Shown piece after piece: positions 35,705 to 44,981 of a DNA stretch of 64,000 nucleotides (the first letter of the stretch is position 1; each line of letters starts with the position of its first letter). The DNA lies in contig NZ_JASOKT010000005.1 of the NCBI RefSeq assembly GCF_030216305.1, positions 34,111 to 98,110 of the forward strand, written 5' to 3'. Made by a program: the position numbers and the translations under genes. The notes below the pieces were generated by a model. The model was not told the origin of the DNA. It was given only the letters and a program-made list of their open reading frames with translations, and ran no database searches. Origin of the DNA: Actinotignum timonense. Lineage in GTDB: Bacteria; Actinomycetota; Actinomycetes; Actinomycetales; Actinomycetaceae.

Positions 35705-36312
35705 GAGTGCGCCTCGTGGCCGCTACCGCGGGCGATCCGCACCGCGTCGCCGACGTACCCGACGGCGGACCACACCGAGAGTACAAGCGCCACCCCGAGG
35801 GTGATCCACCCGAGCCACTGGAAAATATCTCCGCCCGGGTGCCCGAGCCACGCAATCCACGGCAGCATGAGGATACCGGCGCCGATGGACTGGGCAAACA
35901 TTTTGAGTTTGCCAATCCAGCCGGCCGCCATGACCTGTTTGGTCACCACGAGCATCCGCACCAGGGTGATGAAAATTTCGCGGGCGATCATGAGGATAGT
36001 GACCCACCACCACAGCCGGTCGTGGAGCGAGAGCATAATGAGCGCCGCCGCGATGAGGCCTTTATCAGCGATGGAATCGGCGAGCTTCCCGAAGTTGGTG
36101 ATGAGGCCCCGCGAACGCGCCAGCTGCCCATCGAGACGGTCAGTGAACGCGGCGACGGCGAAAACTACCCAGGCCCAGAAACTGCGGGTGGCGGTCGGCT
36201 CCCAGAACACCCAGATAAAAACGGGGATGAGGATGATCCGCGCGACCGTCAAAGCATTAGCAATATTGAGGAGGGGCGGCTCGCTCGCCTCCGGAGCGTT
36301 CGTGTGAGACAT
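35701..36312 (-). CDS. pgsA: CDP-diacylglycerol–glycerol-3-phosphate phosphatidyltransferase
   Basis: Integral membrane enzyme (203 aa) that makes phosphatidylglycerol phosphate. The CDP-alcohol phosphotransferase motif DG-x2-AR-x8-G-x3-D-x3-D is complete, with Asp58, Asp61, Gly62, Ala65, Arg66, Gly75, Asp79 and Asp83. Six hydrophobic segments are visible. It lies between ftsK and cinA, and a TAAAGT box that includes the ftsK stop codon ends six bases before its ATG. Another head-group specificity is possible, but PgsA is the usual enzyme in this synteny. Confidence 0.9.
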   Translation of the reverse strand: MSHTNAPEASEPPLLNIANALTVARIILIPVFIWVFWEPTATRSFWAWVVFAVAAFTDRLDGQLARSRGLITNFGKLADSIADKGLIAAALIMLSLHDRLWWWVTILMIAREIFITLVRMLVVTKQVMAAGWIGKLKMFAQSIGAGILMLPWIAWLGHPGGDIFQWLGWITLGVALVLSVWSAVGYVGDAVRIARGSGHEAHS

Positions 36313-36318
36313 GGCCCT

Positions 36319-36324
36319 ACTTTA
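36319..36324 (-). promoter_or_regulatory. TAAAGT box before pgsA, overlapping the ftsK stop
   Basis: On the minus strand TAAAGT contains the TAA stop of ftsK and ends six bases before the pgsA ATG. It fits the leaderless pattern, although readthrough transcription from ftsK is also possible. Confidence 0.4.
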
Positions 36325-39258
36325 CCGCCCCGTGAGCTGCCAAGCGTCCTCCCCGGATTCGCCGGCGGGGTCATCGTCGTCGTACCAGGTGGGGACGGTG
36401 CTCTCCGGGTCGTGTGTCAGTGGATCTTCGGCGTAGCGGTTTGCGTACCCGGTGCCGGCTCCGGCGCCGTTCGCACCGTTTGCACCGTTTGCACCATTAG
36501 CACCGTTCGCTGTGCCCGCACCGTTTGCGCCGTTCGCACCGTTTCCAGCGTAGGCGCCATTAGCACCGTTCCCGGCGTTCCCGCCGTCCGCACCGTGCCC
36601 CGTTGCGGCGCCGCCTGCCCCGGCCTCGGTTTCCGCCTCGCTCGGTTCGTCCTCGTAAATAGAGTCGCGTTCTCCGCGCAGCATGGCGAGGGCATCCTCC
36701 ACCAGTTCCGGGGCCACCAGCACGTCGCGGGCCTTGGAGCCTTCGGAGGGCCCCACGATTTCGTATTGTTCGAGCAGGTCCATCATCCGCCCCGCCTTGG
36801 CAAAGCCGATGCGCAATTTACGTTGCAGCATGGAGGTGGATCCGAATTGGGTGGTGATCACGATTTCCGCGGCCTGGAGCAGGATATCGAGGTCCTCACC
36901 GATTTCTTCGCGCTGTTTCTTTTCGCGCCCGGCGGCTTCCACCGTTTCTTGGAAATCTTCGCGGTACTGGGGGCGCAGCTGCGTCTTCACGTGCTCGACC
37001 ACGCGCTCAATTTCCGCCTCGTCCACCCAGGCACCCTGGAGGCGAATCGGTTGAGCACCGCCCGGCATAAAGAGCGCGTCACCCTGGCCAATGAGTTTCT
37101 CCGCCCCGCCCTGGTCAAGGATGGTACGCGAGTCGGCCAGCGAGGAGGTCATAAAGGCCAGGCGGGAGGGAATATTTGCTTTGATGAGACCGGTGACCAC
37201 GTCCACGGAGGGCCGCTGGGTGGCGAGCACCAGGTGAATACCGGCGGCGCGCGCCAGCTGGGTGATGCGCTGGATGGAGGATTCCACGTCGCGCGGGGCC
37301 ACCATCATCATGTCAGCCAATTCGTCCACCACAACCAGCAGGTAGGGGTAGGGCTGGAGGGTACGGTGCGGATCGTGTGCCTTAACGGTGCCCGCCCGGA
37401 TCGCCTCGTTGAAATCGGTGATGTTCTTGAAGCGGTAGGACTGCATATCGTCGTAGCGCGCGTCCATCTCCTTGACCACCCATTCCAGCGCCTCGGCGGC
37501 CTTCTTCGGGTTGGTGATAATCGGGGTGATGAGATGGGGAATACCCGCGTAAATCGTCAGTTCCACGCGCTTGGGATCCACGAGGATCATCCGCACTTCG
37601 TCCGGGGTGCAGCGCATAAGTACCGAGGTAATCATCGAGTTGATGAACGACGACTTTCCCGCACCGGTAGCGCCCGCCACCAGCAGGTGCGGCATTTTTG
37701 CCAGGTTGGTGACCACGAACTGCCCGCGCACATTCTTCCCCACCGCCACGGTGAGGGGATGGTGGTCACGGCGCGCCACGTCGGAAGCCAAGACGTCGCC
37801 CAACTGCACCACTTCACGGTCCGCATTGGGAATCTCAATACCGATCGCAGATTTGCCAGGAATGGGCGAAAGAATACGCACATCGGCGCTTGCCACCGCA
37901 TAAGCAATATTTTTCGAGAGCTGGGTGATGCGCTCGACTTTGACGCCCGGCCCCAGCTCCACTTCGTACTGGGTGACCGTCGGTCCGCGTGAAAAGCCGA
38001 CCACCTGCGCATCCACCCCGAAATCGGTGAAGACCTGGGTGAGCGCGGCAACAACGCGATCATTCGCCTCGGTGCGTTCGGGATGCACCGCCCCGCGTTT
38101 GAGCAGATCCGGGGAGGGCAGCTCATACAAAATACTCGGGTCAAGGGCTAGCTGCTGGGTGCGGGTGAACGGTGCGCCAGTATCGGGTGCGGGAAGATCA
38201 GGCACCGTGGCCGCCGCATCCTGGGTTTCTGTAGCGCCGCCGGTTTTCTTGGTACGCACCGTTTTTTTCGGCGACGACGCCGCCCGGCCCGCCGCCCCGC
38301 TACCCGCCGTGGCTTGCGGCAGCACCGTGGTGGCGCCCTGGCCCTGCGCATCATTGGCACCGCTGGCACCGTTGGCACCGTCTGCCCAGGCGGCCCCCGC
38401 CGCCCCGTCCGCGCCGTTCCCGCCGTCACTGGCGGCGGGATCGGTAGCGGCGTCGTCGTGCTCAGAAGAAGCCCCGGACAGTGCCGCATCCAAGTAACTG
38501 CGCGCGGTTTTCTTGCCGCGCCGCGACGTGCGCCCGGCGCTGGGGAGGCGGGTGGTGTTCTCCGCCGCGTCAATATCATGCGGGGAATCGTAGGGCACCG
38601 AGGCGGAATGCCCACGGTTGGCGATCTCCTCCCCCGCATCAAGCTGGCGCTGTTCGCGCCGGTCTCGAATGGTGGCAGCAATATCCGCCATGGACACGTC
38701 GGCAATATAGAGCCCGGCCCACAAAATAATAATGACGAGAATGGGAACAGCACCCCACGGGGAGAACAGCATCTCGAGGACGCCCCCGCCAAGCCAACCG
38801 ATCAGGCCGCCGGCGTTTTCTACGTCCGCGAAGTGGTCGGCCGGGCTGCGCGGTTGTTTCACAACGTGAATAATGCCGGCCAGGCACACCACGATAATCA
38901 ACACGCCCAGCAGTACCCGCCGGTGTTCATTCCCGCGCGCCGGGACCACCAGCCTGATAGCGAGGGCCAGGAAGACGGCGGGAATAAGAACGGAGAGCAG
39001 CCCGAAGATACCTGCGGTGGCGTGGTGAATAACCCCGCCGAGTACCCCGGAAATATTGAACCATTCGCGCAGTGCCACAATAACCGCGAGACCGAGGAAC
39101 GTCGCCACGAGGGCGTTGCGTACATTCCCCGTCAGCTGGCGCCCCTCCGCCCGCTCCGTACCCGCACCGTTAGCGGACGGTGCGGTACGGCGGGACGGAC
39201 GGCGCGCGGGCGCCGTCGTCTCTTTCTCGGTTTTTTTGACACGTCGCTGAAACTTCAC
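36322..39258 (-). CDS. ftsK: DNA translocase FtsK
   Basis: Septum-located DNA pump (978 aa) that clears chromosomal DNA during division. Four N-terminal transmembrane segments (about 45–200) anchor it. A 180-residue low-complexity linker precedes the RecA-like motor. Walker A is [12 protein letters not shown] at about 540, with [11 protein letters not shown] as Walker B and [14 protein letters not shown] following. The DNA-reading gamma winged helix ([18 protein letters not shown]) is near 830. The tail contains an unusual array of about fourteen Asn-Gly-Ala triplets (36450–36560). The GTG start follows a TAGGCT box by six bases. Confidence 0.96.
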   Translation of the reverse strand: MKFQRRVKKTEKETTAPARRPSRRTAPSANGAGTERAEGRQLTGNVRNALVATFLGLAVIVALREWFNISGVLGGVIHHATAGIFGLLSVLIPAVFLALAIRLVVPARGNEHRRVLLGVLIIVVCLAGIIHVVKQPRSPADHFADVENAGGLIGWLGGGVLEMLFSPWGAVPILVIIILWAGLYIADVSMADIAATIRDRREQRQLDAGEEIANRGHSASVPYDSPHDIDAAENTTRLPSAGRTSRRGKKTARSYLDAALSGASSEHDDAATDPAASDGGNGADGAAGAAWADGANGASGANDAQGQGATTVLPQATAGSGAAGRAASSPKKTVRTKKTGGATETQDAAATVPDLPAPDTGAPFTRTQQLALDPSILYELPSPDLLKRGAVHPERTEANDRVVAALTQVFTDFGVDAQVVGFSRGPTVTQYEVELGPGVKVERITQLSKNIAYAVASADVRILSPIPGKSAIGIEIPNADREVVQLGDVLASDVARRDHHPLTVAVGKNVRGQFVVTNLAKMPHLLVAGATGAGKSSFINSMITSVLMRCTPDEVRMILVDPKRVELTIYAGIPHLITPIITNPKKAAEALEWVVKEMDARYDDMQSYRFKNITDFNEAIRAGTVKAHDPHRTLQPYPYLLVVVDELADMMMVAPRDVESSIQRITQLARAAGIHLVLATQRPSVDVVTGLIKANIPSRLAFMTSSLADSRTILDQGGAEKLIGQGDALFMPGGAQPIRLQGAWVDEAEIERVVEHVKTQLRPQYREDFQETVEAAGREKKQREEIGEDLDILLQAAEIVITTQFGSTSMLQRKLRIGFAKAGRMMDLLEQYEIVGPSEGSKARDVLVAPELVEDALAMLRGERDSIYEDEPSEAETEAGAGGAATGHGADGGNAGNGANGAYAGNGANGANGAGTANGANGANGANGANGAGAGTGYANRYAEDPLTHDPESTVPTWYDDDDPAGESGEDAWQLTGR

Positions 39259-39264
39259 ATCAAA

Positions 39265-39270
39265 AGCCTA
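39265..39270 (-). promoter_or_regulatory. TAGGCT -10 box of ftsK
   Basis: On the minus strand TAGGCT ends six bases before the ftsK GTG, with no ribosome binding site between. Leaderless arrangement. Confidence 0.6.
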
Positions 39271-39319
39271 GCCTTTGTGCAAAAAGTTGCCCCTCCCGGC
39301 GCGCCGCATGCGAGGGGGA

Positions 39320-40996
39320 CTACACCTCCACGACGGTCGGAATAATCATGGGCGAACGGCGCAATTTACGCGAGACCCAGCGCCCCACCACGCGTCGCAT
39401 GGCCTGCTGCATCCCGTAGCTATCCGAGCCCTTCGCCACGGCTTCTTCCAGGGCACGCGTGACTTCCGGAGTGATGCTGTCAAAGACGGTCTCATCTTCG
39501 GCCATGGCGCGTGCCTGGAGGTGCGGGCCGGTAACGATGCGCCGCGCATTGGTATCCACCACCGCGAAAATAGCAATAAAGCCTTCGTTGGAGAGGATCT
39601 GGCGGTCCTTGAGTTCGGATTCGGTAATATCCCCGACCGAGGAACCGTCCACGTAAATATTCTGGAAAGGCACCGAGCCGACGAGGCGAACTTCGCCGTC
39701 GATCATATCGATAACCGAACCGTTTTCCGCCAGAATCACATTATCGGCAGGCACCCCGGTTTTCACCGCGACACCGGCATTAGCGACCTGGTGGCGCACC
39801 TCCCCGTGAATGGGCATGGCGTAGGCCGGCTGCAAAATGTTGTAGCAGTAGAGCAATTCGCCCTGGGCGGCGTGCCCCGATACGTGCACCCGCGCATTTC
39901 CCTGGTGGATAACATTCGCGCCGAGCTTGATAAGCCCGTTGATCACCCGGAACACCGAATTTTCGTTTCCGGGAATGAGGGAGGAGGCCAGCAGCACCGT
40001 ATCCCCGGGATTAATTGCCACCTTGGGGTGGGAACGATTCGCGATGCGGGAAAGCACCGCCATGGGTTCGCCCTGGGAGCCGGTAGACATGTAGATGCGG
40101 CGGTTTTCGGGCAGATCCTTCATATTTTTGAGATCGACGACGGTGCCCTCTGGCACGTCCAAATACCCCAGATCCTCCGCAATTTTCATATTGCGCACCA
40201 TGGAGCGGCCCACGAAGGCAACCTTGCGCCCGTTGTGGGCCGCGGCGTTGAGGACCTGCTGGACCCGGTGCACGTGCGAGGCGAAAGAGGCGACGACGAT
40301 CTGCCCGGTGGCCCCGCCGATCACCGAATCGATCACCGGCTGAATTTCCGACTCGGAATGCACAAAACCGGGGATTTCCGCGTTGGTGGAATCGCACATG
40401 AACAGGTCTACGCCTTCATCCCCGGCTGCTGCGAATGCACGCAGGTCGGTGAGGCGCCCGTCCAGTGGGAGCTGGTCCATCTTGAAATCACCGGTGATAA
40501 GAATATTGCCCTCCGGGGTGCGGATGAACAGGGCCAGCGCATCCGGAATGGAATGGTTGACGGCAATGAACTCAAATTCCATGCCCGCGATACTCATGGA
40601 ATCCCCTTCGGCCACCACGGTGACATTCGGGGTGATGTGATGCTCCTGGAGTTTCGCCTCCACGAAAGCAATGGTCAATTGGGAGCCGATCACCGGGATA
40701 TCCGGGCGCATTTTCAGCAGGTAGGGCACCGCCCCGATATGGTCCTCATGCCCGTGGGTGAGCACGATGGCGGCAATATCCTCGAGGCGGTCTTCCAGGT
40801 AGTCAAGATTGGGGAGAATAAGATCAACACCGGGCTGGGCTTCTTCGGGGAACAGCACGCCACAATCAGCAACCACCAGTTTTCCCTGGTATTCAAGAAC
40901 ATTGCAATTGCGGCCAACTTCACCGAGCCCACCTAGGGGAACGATACGAACGGCGTTCCGCAGCGGTGGTACAGATTTCTTCACTTCATCACTCAC
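39320..40996 (-). CDS. rnj: Ribonuclease J
   Basis: Metallo-beta-lactamase/beta-CASP ribonuclease (558 aa) with 5'-exonuclease and endonuclease activity, used in rRNA and mRNA processing. The zinc motif is THGHEDHIG at about 80–88, with NHSIPDAL, ITGDFKMD and STNAEIPGF further on, and the beta-CASP domain ends in HVSGHA. The GTG start at 40996 is used; an in-frame GTG four codons later is possible. It lies between ftsK and dapA. Confidence 0.95.
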   Translation of the reverse strand: MSDEVKKSVPPLRNAVRIVPLGGLGEVGRNCNVLEYQGKLVVADCGVLFPEEAQPGVDLILPNLDYLEDRLEDIAAIVLTHGHEDHIGAVPYLLKMRPDIPVIGSQLTIAFVEAKLQEHHITPNVTVVAEGDSMSIAGMEFEFIAVNHSIPDALALFIRTPEGNILITGDFKMDQLPLDGRLTDLRAFAAAGDEGVDLFMCDSTNAEIPGFVHSESEIQPVIDSVIGGATGQIVVASFASHVHRVQQVLNAAAHNGRKVAFVGRSMVRNMKIAEDLGYLDVPEGTVVDLKNMKDLPENRRIYMSTGSQGEPMAVLSRIANRSHPKVAINPGDTVLLASSLIPGNENSVFRVINGLIKLGANVIHQGNARVHVSGHAAQGELLYCYNILQPAYAMPIHGEVRHQVANAGVAVKTGVPADNVILAENGSVIDMIDGEVRLVGSVPFQNIYVDGSSVGDITESELKDRQILSNEGFIAIFAVVDTNARRIVTGPHLQARAMAEDETVFDSITPEVTRALEEAVAKGSDSYGMQQAMRRVVGRWVSRKLRRSPMIIPTVVEV

Positions 40997-41112
40997 CCCT
41001 GTATTCTCTCACGAAGCGGGGCGCTTCCATAGGTGCTTCATGCCCGGGCGTAAAACTGGCGGCTTGCTAGTCCGCGGCGGCGGGGCACGGCGCGGCGCGG
41101 GGAGCACAACCT

Positions 41113-41142
41113 CGGCGCGGCACGGCGCGGCACGGCGCGGCA
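41113..41142. repeat. 10-bp tandem repeat upstream of RNase J
   Basis: Three exact copies of CGGCGCGGCA are in tandem, flanked by more degenerate copies across 41075–41200, in the 219-bp gap between dapA and rnj. It is similar in composition to the repeats at the right end of the window. Confidence 0.7.
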
Positions 41143-41215
41143 CGGTGCCCGCACCCTCGGCGGGGCACGGCGCAGCACGGGGCGCCCGCCGCCGTTGCCG
41201 CCGTGCCCGCACCGG

Positions 41216-42124
41216 CTAATCCGCGAGGAGCCCTTCGGCGCGCAGCGCTTCCGCCAGTTCCGCGATCTGCGCCGCGGAGGCTCCCACCAGGGGTAGCCGC
41301 AGGGTTGCCGAGGGGATAACCCCGAGGAGCTTGAGCGCCTCTTTGGCCATAACGGCGCCCTGACCACTTCCCATAATCGCGGAAATAATATGGCGCTGCG
41401 CGGCGGCTTCCCGGCGGGCGGCGGGCAGATCCCCGGCATCAACCTGCTCCACCAGGGCCCGCAAGCGCGCCGCAATAACGTGCCCGGCCACCGAAATCAC
41501 CCCGGAGGCACCGTGGGCGAGCCAGGCGAAATTGAGGGCGTCGTCCCCCGAGTAATACTCCAGGCCGGTACGCGCCATTTTCACGAAACCTCCCGCCACG
41601 TCCCCGGTGGCATCTTTGACGGCGAGGATGCGCGGATGCTCCGCTAGCCGTAGCAGCGTATCCAATTCGAGCCGCACCCCGGTGCGCCCCGGGATATCGT
41701 AAACCATGACGGGCAGATCGGTTGCTTCCGTCACGTTCAAAATATGCTGGTACACGCCCTCTTGGGAGGGCCGGTTGTAATACGGGGCGACGACGAGCAG
41801 CCCCTGCGCCCCACTTTTTTCGGCACCGCGGGCAATGCGCACGGCGTGGGCAGTGTCATTAGAACCGGCGCCGGCGATAACCATGGCGCGATCCCCCACC
41901 GCCGCGCACACTTCCCGCACCAATACATCTTTTTCGGGCTGGTGCGTGGTGGGAGATTCCCCGGTGGTGCCCGAGAGGAGCAGGGCATCGCAGCCCTGGT
42001 CCACGAGGGTGGTGGCCAGCGCCACCGCGGCATCAACATCCAAGGAGCCGTCGACGTGAAAAGGGGTCACCATCGCAACGCTGACGGATCCGAAACTGCG
42101 TGAAGGCAAAGTGTGCTCGTCCAT
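41216..42124 (-). CDS. dapA: 4-hydroxy-tetrahydrodipicolinate synthase
   Basis: Aldolase-fold enzyme (302 aa) condensing pyruvate with aspartate semialdehyde, the first dedicated step of the lysine/diaminopimelate pathway. The Schiff-base lysine is in AVKDATGD and the catalytic tyrosine in VYDIPGRTG. GTTGESPT and YYNRPSQEGVYQH complete the active site. It starts nine bases after dapB. A TAGGCT box whose TAG is the dapB stop ends six bases before the ATG, so it may also have its own promoter. Confidence 0.96.
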   Translation of the reverse strand: MDEHTLPSRSFGSVSVAMVTPFHVDGSLDVDAAVALATTLVDQGCDALLLSGTTGESPTTHQPEKDVLVREVCAAVGDRAMVIAGAGSNDTAHAVRIARGAEKSGAQGLLVVAPYYNRPSQEGVYQHILNVTEATDLPVMVYDIPGRTGVRLELDTLLRLAEHPRILAVKDATGDVAGGFVKMARTGLEYYSGDDALNFAWLAHGASGVISVAGHVIAARLRALVEQVDAGDLPAARREAAAQRHIISAIMGSGQGAVMAKEALKLLGVIPSATLRLPLVGASAAQIAELAEALRAEGLLAD

Positions 42125-42130
42125 GAGCTC

Positions 42131-42136
42131 AGCCTA
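42131..42136 (-). promoter_or_regulatory. TAGGCT box before dapA, overlapping the dapB stop
   Basis: On the minus strand TAGGCT contains the dapB TAG stop and ends six bases before the dapA ATG. No ribosome binding site is present in the 9-bp gap. Confidence 0.45.
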
Positions 42137-42880
42137 TCGTCCCCAGCTCATATACTGCTCTAATCCCACCTGCACGCCCGGATGTTGGTCAATGCCACGG
42201 ATAGCGAGAAGCACCCCGGGCATAAACGATTCGCGAGTAAAAGAATCCTGGCGCAAGGTGAACTGTTCGCCCGGGTTGCCCAACAGCACCGTTTCGTGGG
42301 CGTTCAGGCCCCGTAGGCGCACCGCGTGCACCGGGATGCCGGCAATTTTCTCCCCGCGGGCGGGCGCCGGCCCACAGGTCGCATCGGGAGCGGGAGCGCA
42401 TCCGGCCGCCGCCCGGGCCGCCGCGATTTTCTCCGCGGTGGCACGCGCCGTTCCCGAGGGAGCATCCACTTTATCGGGATGGTGCATTTCCACCACTTCG
42501 ACGGATTCGAAATACGGGGCGGCCATTTCCGCGAACATCATGGTGAGCACGGCGCTCAAACCGAAATTCGGAGCGATGAGCACATGGCGCCCCGTCTCCT
42601 TGGCCACCGCCTCAATACGTGCGATTTTTTCCGGGGTCCATCCCGTTGCCCCGACGACGGCGTGGCAGCCGTGAGTCAGGAGGGCTCGCACGGTATCTTC
42701 CGTGGCATCGGGAACGGTGAAGTCCACTCCCACAGTGGCGCCCGCCAGGGTCTGGGCGTTGATGGGATCGTCCTTGGTGATCCGGGCGGTCAGGTTCATA
42801 TCGGGGGCGGCGGTGACGGCGGTGCACACGGTGCTCCCCATCCGTCCCGCCGCTCCCACCACAGCTACGTTGATAGTCAT
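42134..42880 (-). CDS. dapB: 4-hydroxy-tetrahydrodipicolinate reductase
   Basis: NAD(P)H-dependent reductase (248 aa), the step after DapA. The nucleotide loop is VAVVGAAGRMGS, the substrate/catalytic region EMHHPDKVDAPSGTA contains the conserved HH and K-x-D-x-P-S-G-T. Start ATG 42880 gives the family N-terminus; ATG 42889 is an alternative. An insertion rich in Ala/Pro/Gly (about 158–172) is present. It is divergent from the ABC-class ATPase gene with a gap of under 40 bp. Confidence 0.95.
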   Translation of the reverse strand: MTINVAVVGAAGRMGSTVCTAVTAAPDMNLTARITKDDPINAQTLAGATVGVDFTVPDATEDTVRALLTHGCHAVVGATGWTPEKIARIEAVAKETGRHVLIAPNFGLSAVLTMMFAEMAAPYFESVEVVEMHHPDKVDAPSGTARATAEKIAAARAAAGCAPAPDATCGPAPARGEKIAGIPVHAVRLRGLNAHETVLLGNPGEQFTLRQDSFTRESFMPGVLLAIRGIDQHPGVQVGLEQYMSWGR

Positions 42881-42904
42881 ACCGTCCATGCTACGTGGCC
42901 TGGA

Positions 42905-42910
42905 TAGACT
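42905..42910 (+). promoter_or_regulatory. TAGACT -10 box of the ABC-class ATPase gene
   Basis: TAGACT ends seven bases before the ATG at 42918. The spacer contains AGGGG, so a weak ribosome binding site cannot be excluded. Confidence 0.5.
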
Positions 42911-42917
42911 AGGGGCT

Positions 42918-44939
42918 ATGAGTTTTGGATATGAGCACAGCTCGGAACGTTACGATGCCCGCGGCGGGCGGGACTACCGGGGAGGCCGGGGCCCGCGCGG
43001 GGGCCAGGATCGCCAATATGACCGTCGGGATAGGCGGGGCGGGGCGCCCCGTGAACGGCGCGAATTTGCGCGGGTCGAAGGAGGCGACGTCGACCTTATC
43101 GACCGCCTCCACGAACTGGACGGACGCAATTACCCTGCCTACAAGTCGGTTATCGGCGATTACGACTACGGCATGTACACGGTGCATATTGATCGGGTGC
43201 AATCCGATCCCTACGCCCCGCCGTCCGCGCTGCGGGTGACGGCCGATCCAGCGAAGGTGGGGATTCCCGCTGATTTGCTCACCACTCCGGAGCAGCGCCT
43301 GGCTGTTGCTGATTTCCTGGCCCGTACTTTTGCGGAACGCGCCCGCCATTCTCGCGATATTTCCATCGCGAAAGTGGGGCAAGAAATTCTGGAGCGCTCC
43401 AGCGCTACCGTTTTCGCCAATCACGTAGAGCTGCGTTTCCAATGCCACTTCCCAGCGCAGGGGCGCACGATCCTCGGGCATGCTATGGCCCAAACCGCAG
43501 ATGAGTACCTTCCCGAAATCATTGAAGCCACACTCAATTTCTCCTCCGAAGGGGAAGAGTTTGCGGCTCACCGGGACGCGTTACGTAAACATGTAGAAAC
43601 ATATGAGGATTATCTCGCCCTTCAGGACGTGATTCGGGAGCGCGGTTGGATTGGTTTTATTAACGACGGCGCAGTACTGGTGCGCCGGTCGGGTATTTCC
43701 GATCTGCCTTTGAGTGATGCCATTGCCTTCTCCAGCCCGGAGAATTTGCGCGAAAGCGTGCAGCTGCCCCATGCCGGTGAGGTGACCGGTATGCCGGTTA
43801 TTCCGGGTATTACGGTGATCGTCGGCGGGGGCTACCACGGTAAGTCCACGCTGCTCTCCGCGCTGGAGCGCAGTGTTTACCCGCATATTCCAGGGGATGG
43901 ACGCGAGCTGGTCGCCATGGATCCCAGCGCGGTGAAGGTGCGTGCCGCCGATGGGCGCTGGGTGACCGGTGTGGATGTTTCCGCTTTCATTAATTCCCTG
44001 CCCGATGGCACGGACACCACTGATTTTTCCACCGAAAATGCTTCGGGTTCTACTTCGCAGGCCGCCGCGATTGCCGAGTCCATTGAAGCCGGTTCGCGGG
44101 TCTTGCTTATTGACGAGGACACCTCGGCCACAAATCTCATGATTCGTGATGAGCGGATGCGTGCCCTGGTGCCGGCAAACCAGGAACCAATTACGCCTTT
44201 TGTGGATCGGATTGCTGGTATGGCGCGCGCCGGTATTTCCACCATTATGGTCATGGGTGGCTCGGGCGATTATTTGGATGCCGCGGATCGGGTGCTCCTC
44301 ATGGACCACTATGTGTGCCACGATGTTACGGAGCAGGCCCGGGAGGTTGCCGCGGCGCACCCGCGGGAGCGCAATGATATTGCCGAGTTTACGCACCCGG
44401 CGCCGCGCTATCCGCTCCCCCTCAAGGCCCACGGGGTCAAGGCGAAAACGAAGTCGCGCGGGGTGGATCTTATTTCTCTGGACCGCGCTGATATTGATCT
44501 CAGCGATGTGCCCCAGATTGTGGATCCGGGCCAGACCGCTGCGATTGCCTGGGCGATTCGCTCCCTGACCGACCCCACCCGCGCTCTGTGCCTGCGCGGC
44601 AAATACACCGTTCCGGAAGGTATTGCGCGCCTGGAGGAGACCATTGCCACGCACGGCCTGGATGCCCTGGGGGCCGGCGAAAAACCGGCTTTCCTGGCCC
44701 GGCCACGCGCGGTGGATATTGCCGCGGCGCTCAACCGCTACCGCACCCTCAAGGTGGTGCATGCCCCGGTGGGCGAACCGGCCGCTAGCGAGCCCGCGGC
44801 GGATGCGAGGGAGGCGGACGGCGCGGAGGCTGGTGCGGCCGCGCCGTCGGCAACAAGTGCGGGCTCCGCACCCAGTGCCCCGTCCGCGCCATCGGGCGAC
44901 AGCGCCCCATCCGCGCCTAGCCCGGAGGACGCCGAATAG
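42918..44939 (+). CDS. ABC-class ATPase of unknown function (PF09818 type)
   Basis: Soluble predicted ATPase (673 aa) without transporter partners. The first 50 residues are Arg/Gly-rich (RGG-like), suggesting nucleic-acid contact. A family-specific domain follows, then Walker A GGGYHGKSTLL at about 305. Walker B is RVLLIDEDTSATNLM at about 394, followed by the conserved PITPFVDRIAGMARAGISTIMVMGGSGDYLDAAD. The C-terminus ends in an Ala-Pro-Ser repeat tail from GCACCGT-like DNA. It is inserted on the plus strand between dapB and the M16 peptidase. No role has been established for this family. Confidence 0.87.
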   Translation: MSFGYEHSSERYDARGGRDYRGGRGPRGGQDRQYDRRDRRGGAPRERREFARVEGGDVDLIDRLHELDGRNYPAYKSVIGDYDYGMYTVHIDRVQSDPYAPPSALRVTADPAKVGIPADLLTTPEQRLAVADFLARTFAERARHSRDISIAKVGQEILERSSATVFANHVELRFQCHFPAQGRTILGHAMAQTADEYLPEIIEATLNFSSEGEEFAAHRDALRKHVETYEDYLALQDVIRERGWIGFINDGAVLVRRSGISDLPLSDAIAFSSPENLRESVQLPHAGEVTGMPVIPGITVIVGGGYHGKSTLLSALERSVYPHIPGDGRELVAMDPSAVKVRAADGRWVTGVDVSAFINSLPDGTDTTDFSTENASGSTSQAAAIAESIEAGSRVLLIDEDTSATNLMIRDERMRALVPANQEPITPFVDRIAGMARAGISTIMVMGGSGDYLDAADRVLLMDHYVCHDVTEQAREVAAAHPRERNDIAEFTHPAPRYPLPLKAHGVKAKTKSRGVDLISLDRADIDLSDVPQIVDPGQTAAIAWAIRSLTDPTRALCLRGKYTVPEGIARLEETIATHGLDALGAGEKPAFLARPRAVDIAAALNRYRTLKVVHAPVGEPAASEPAADAREADGAEAGAAAPSATSAGSAPSAPSAPSGDSAPSAPSPEDAE

Positions 44940-44981
44940 CCGAAAACCGACTAGCGAACTAGCGGCCCAGCGGAGCGCCCG

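Noticed and set aside
35707..37992. Plus-strand open frame of 761 codons
   Set aside because: Opposite pgsA and ftsK; no recognisable domain.
41113..41142. Short tandem repeats as a possible CRISPR array
   Set aside because: The 10-bp units are contiguous with no spacers, and no cas genes are present.
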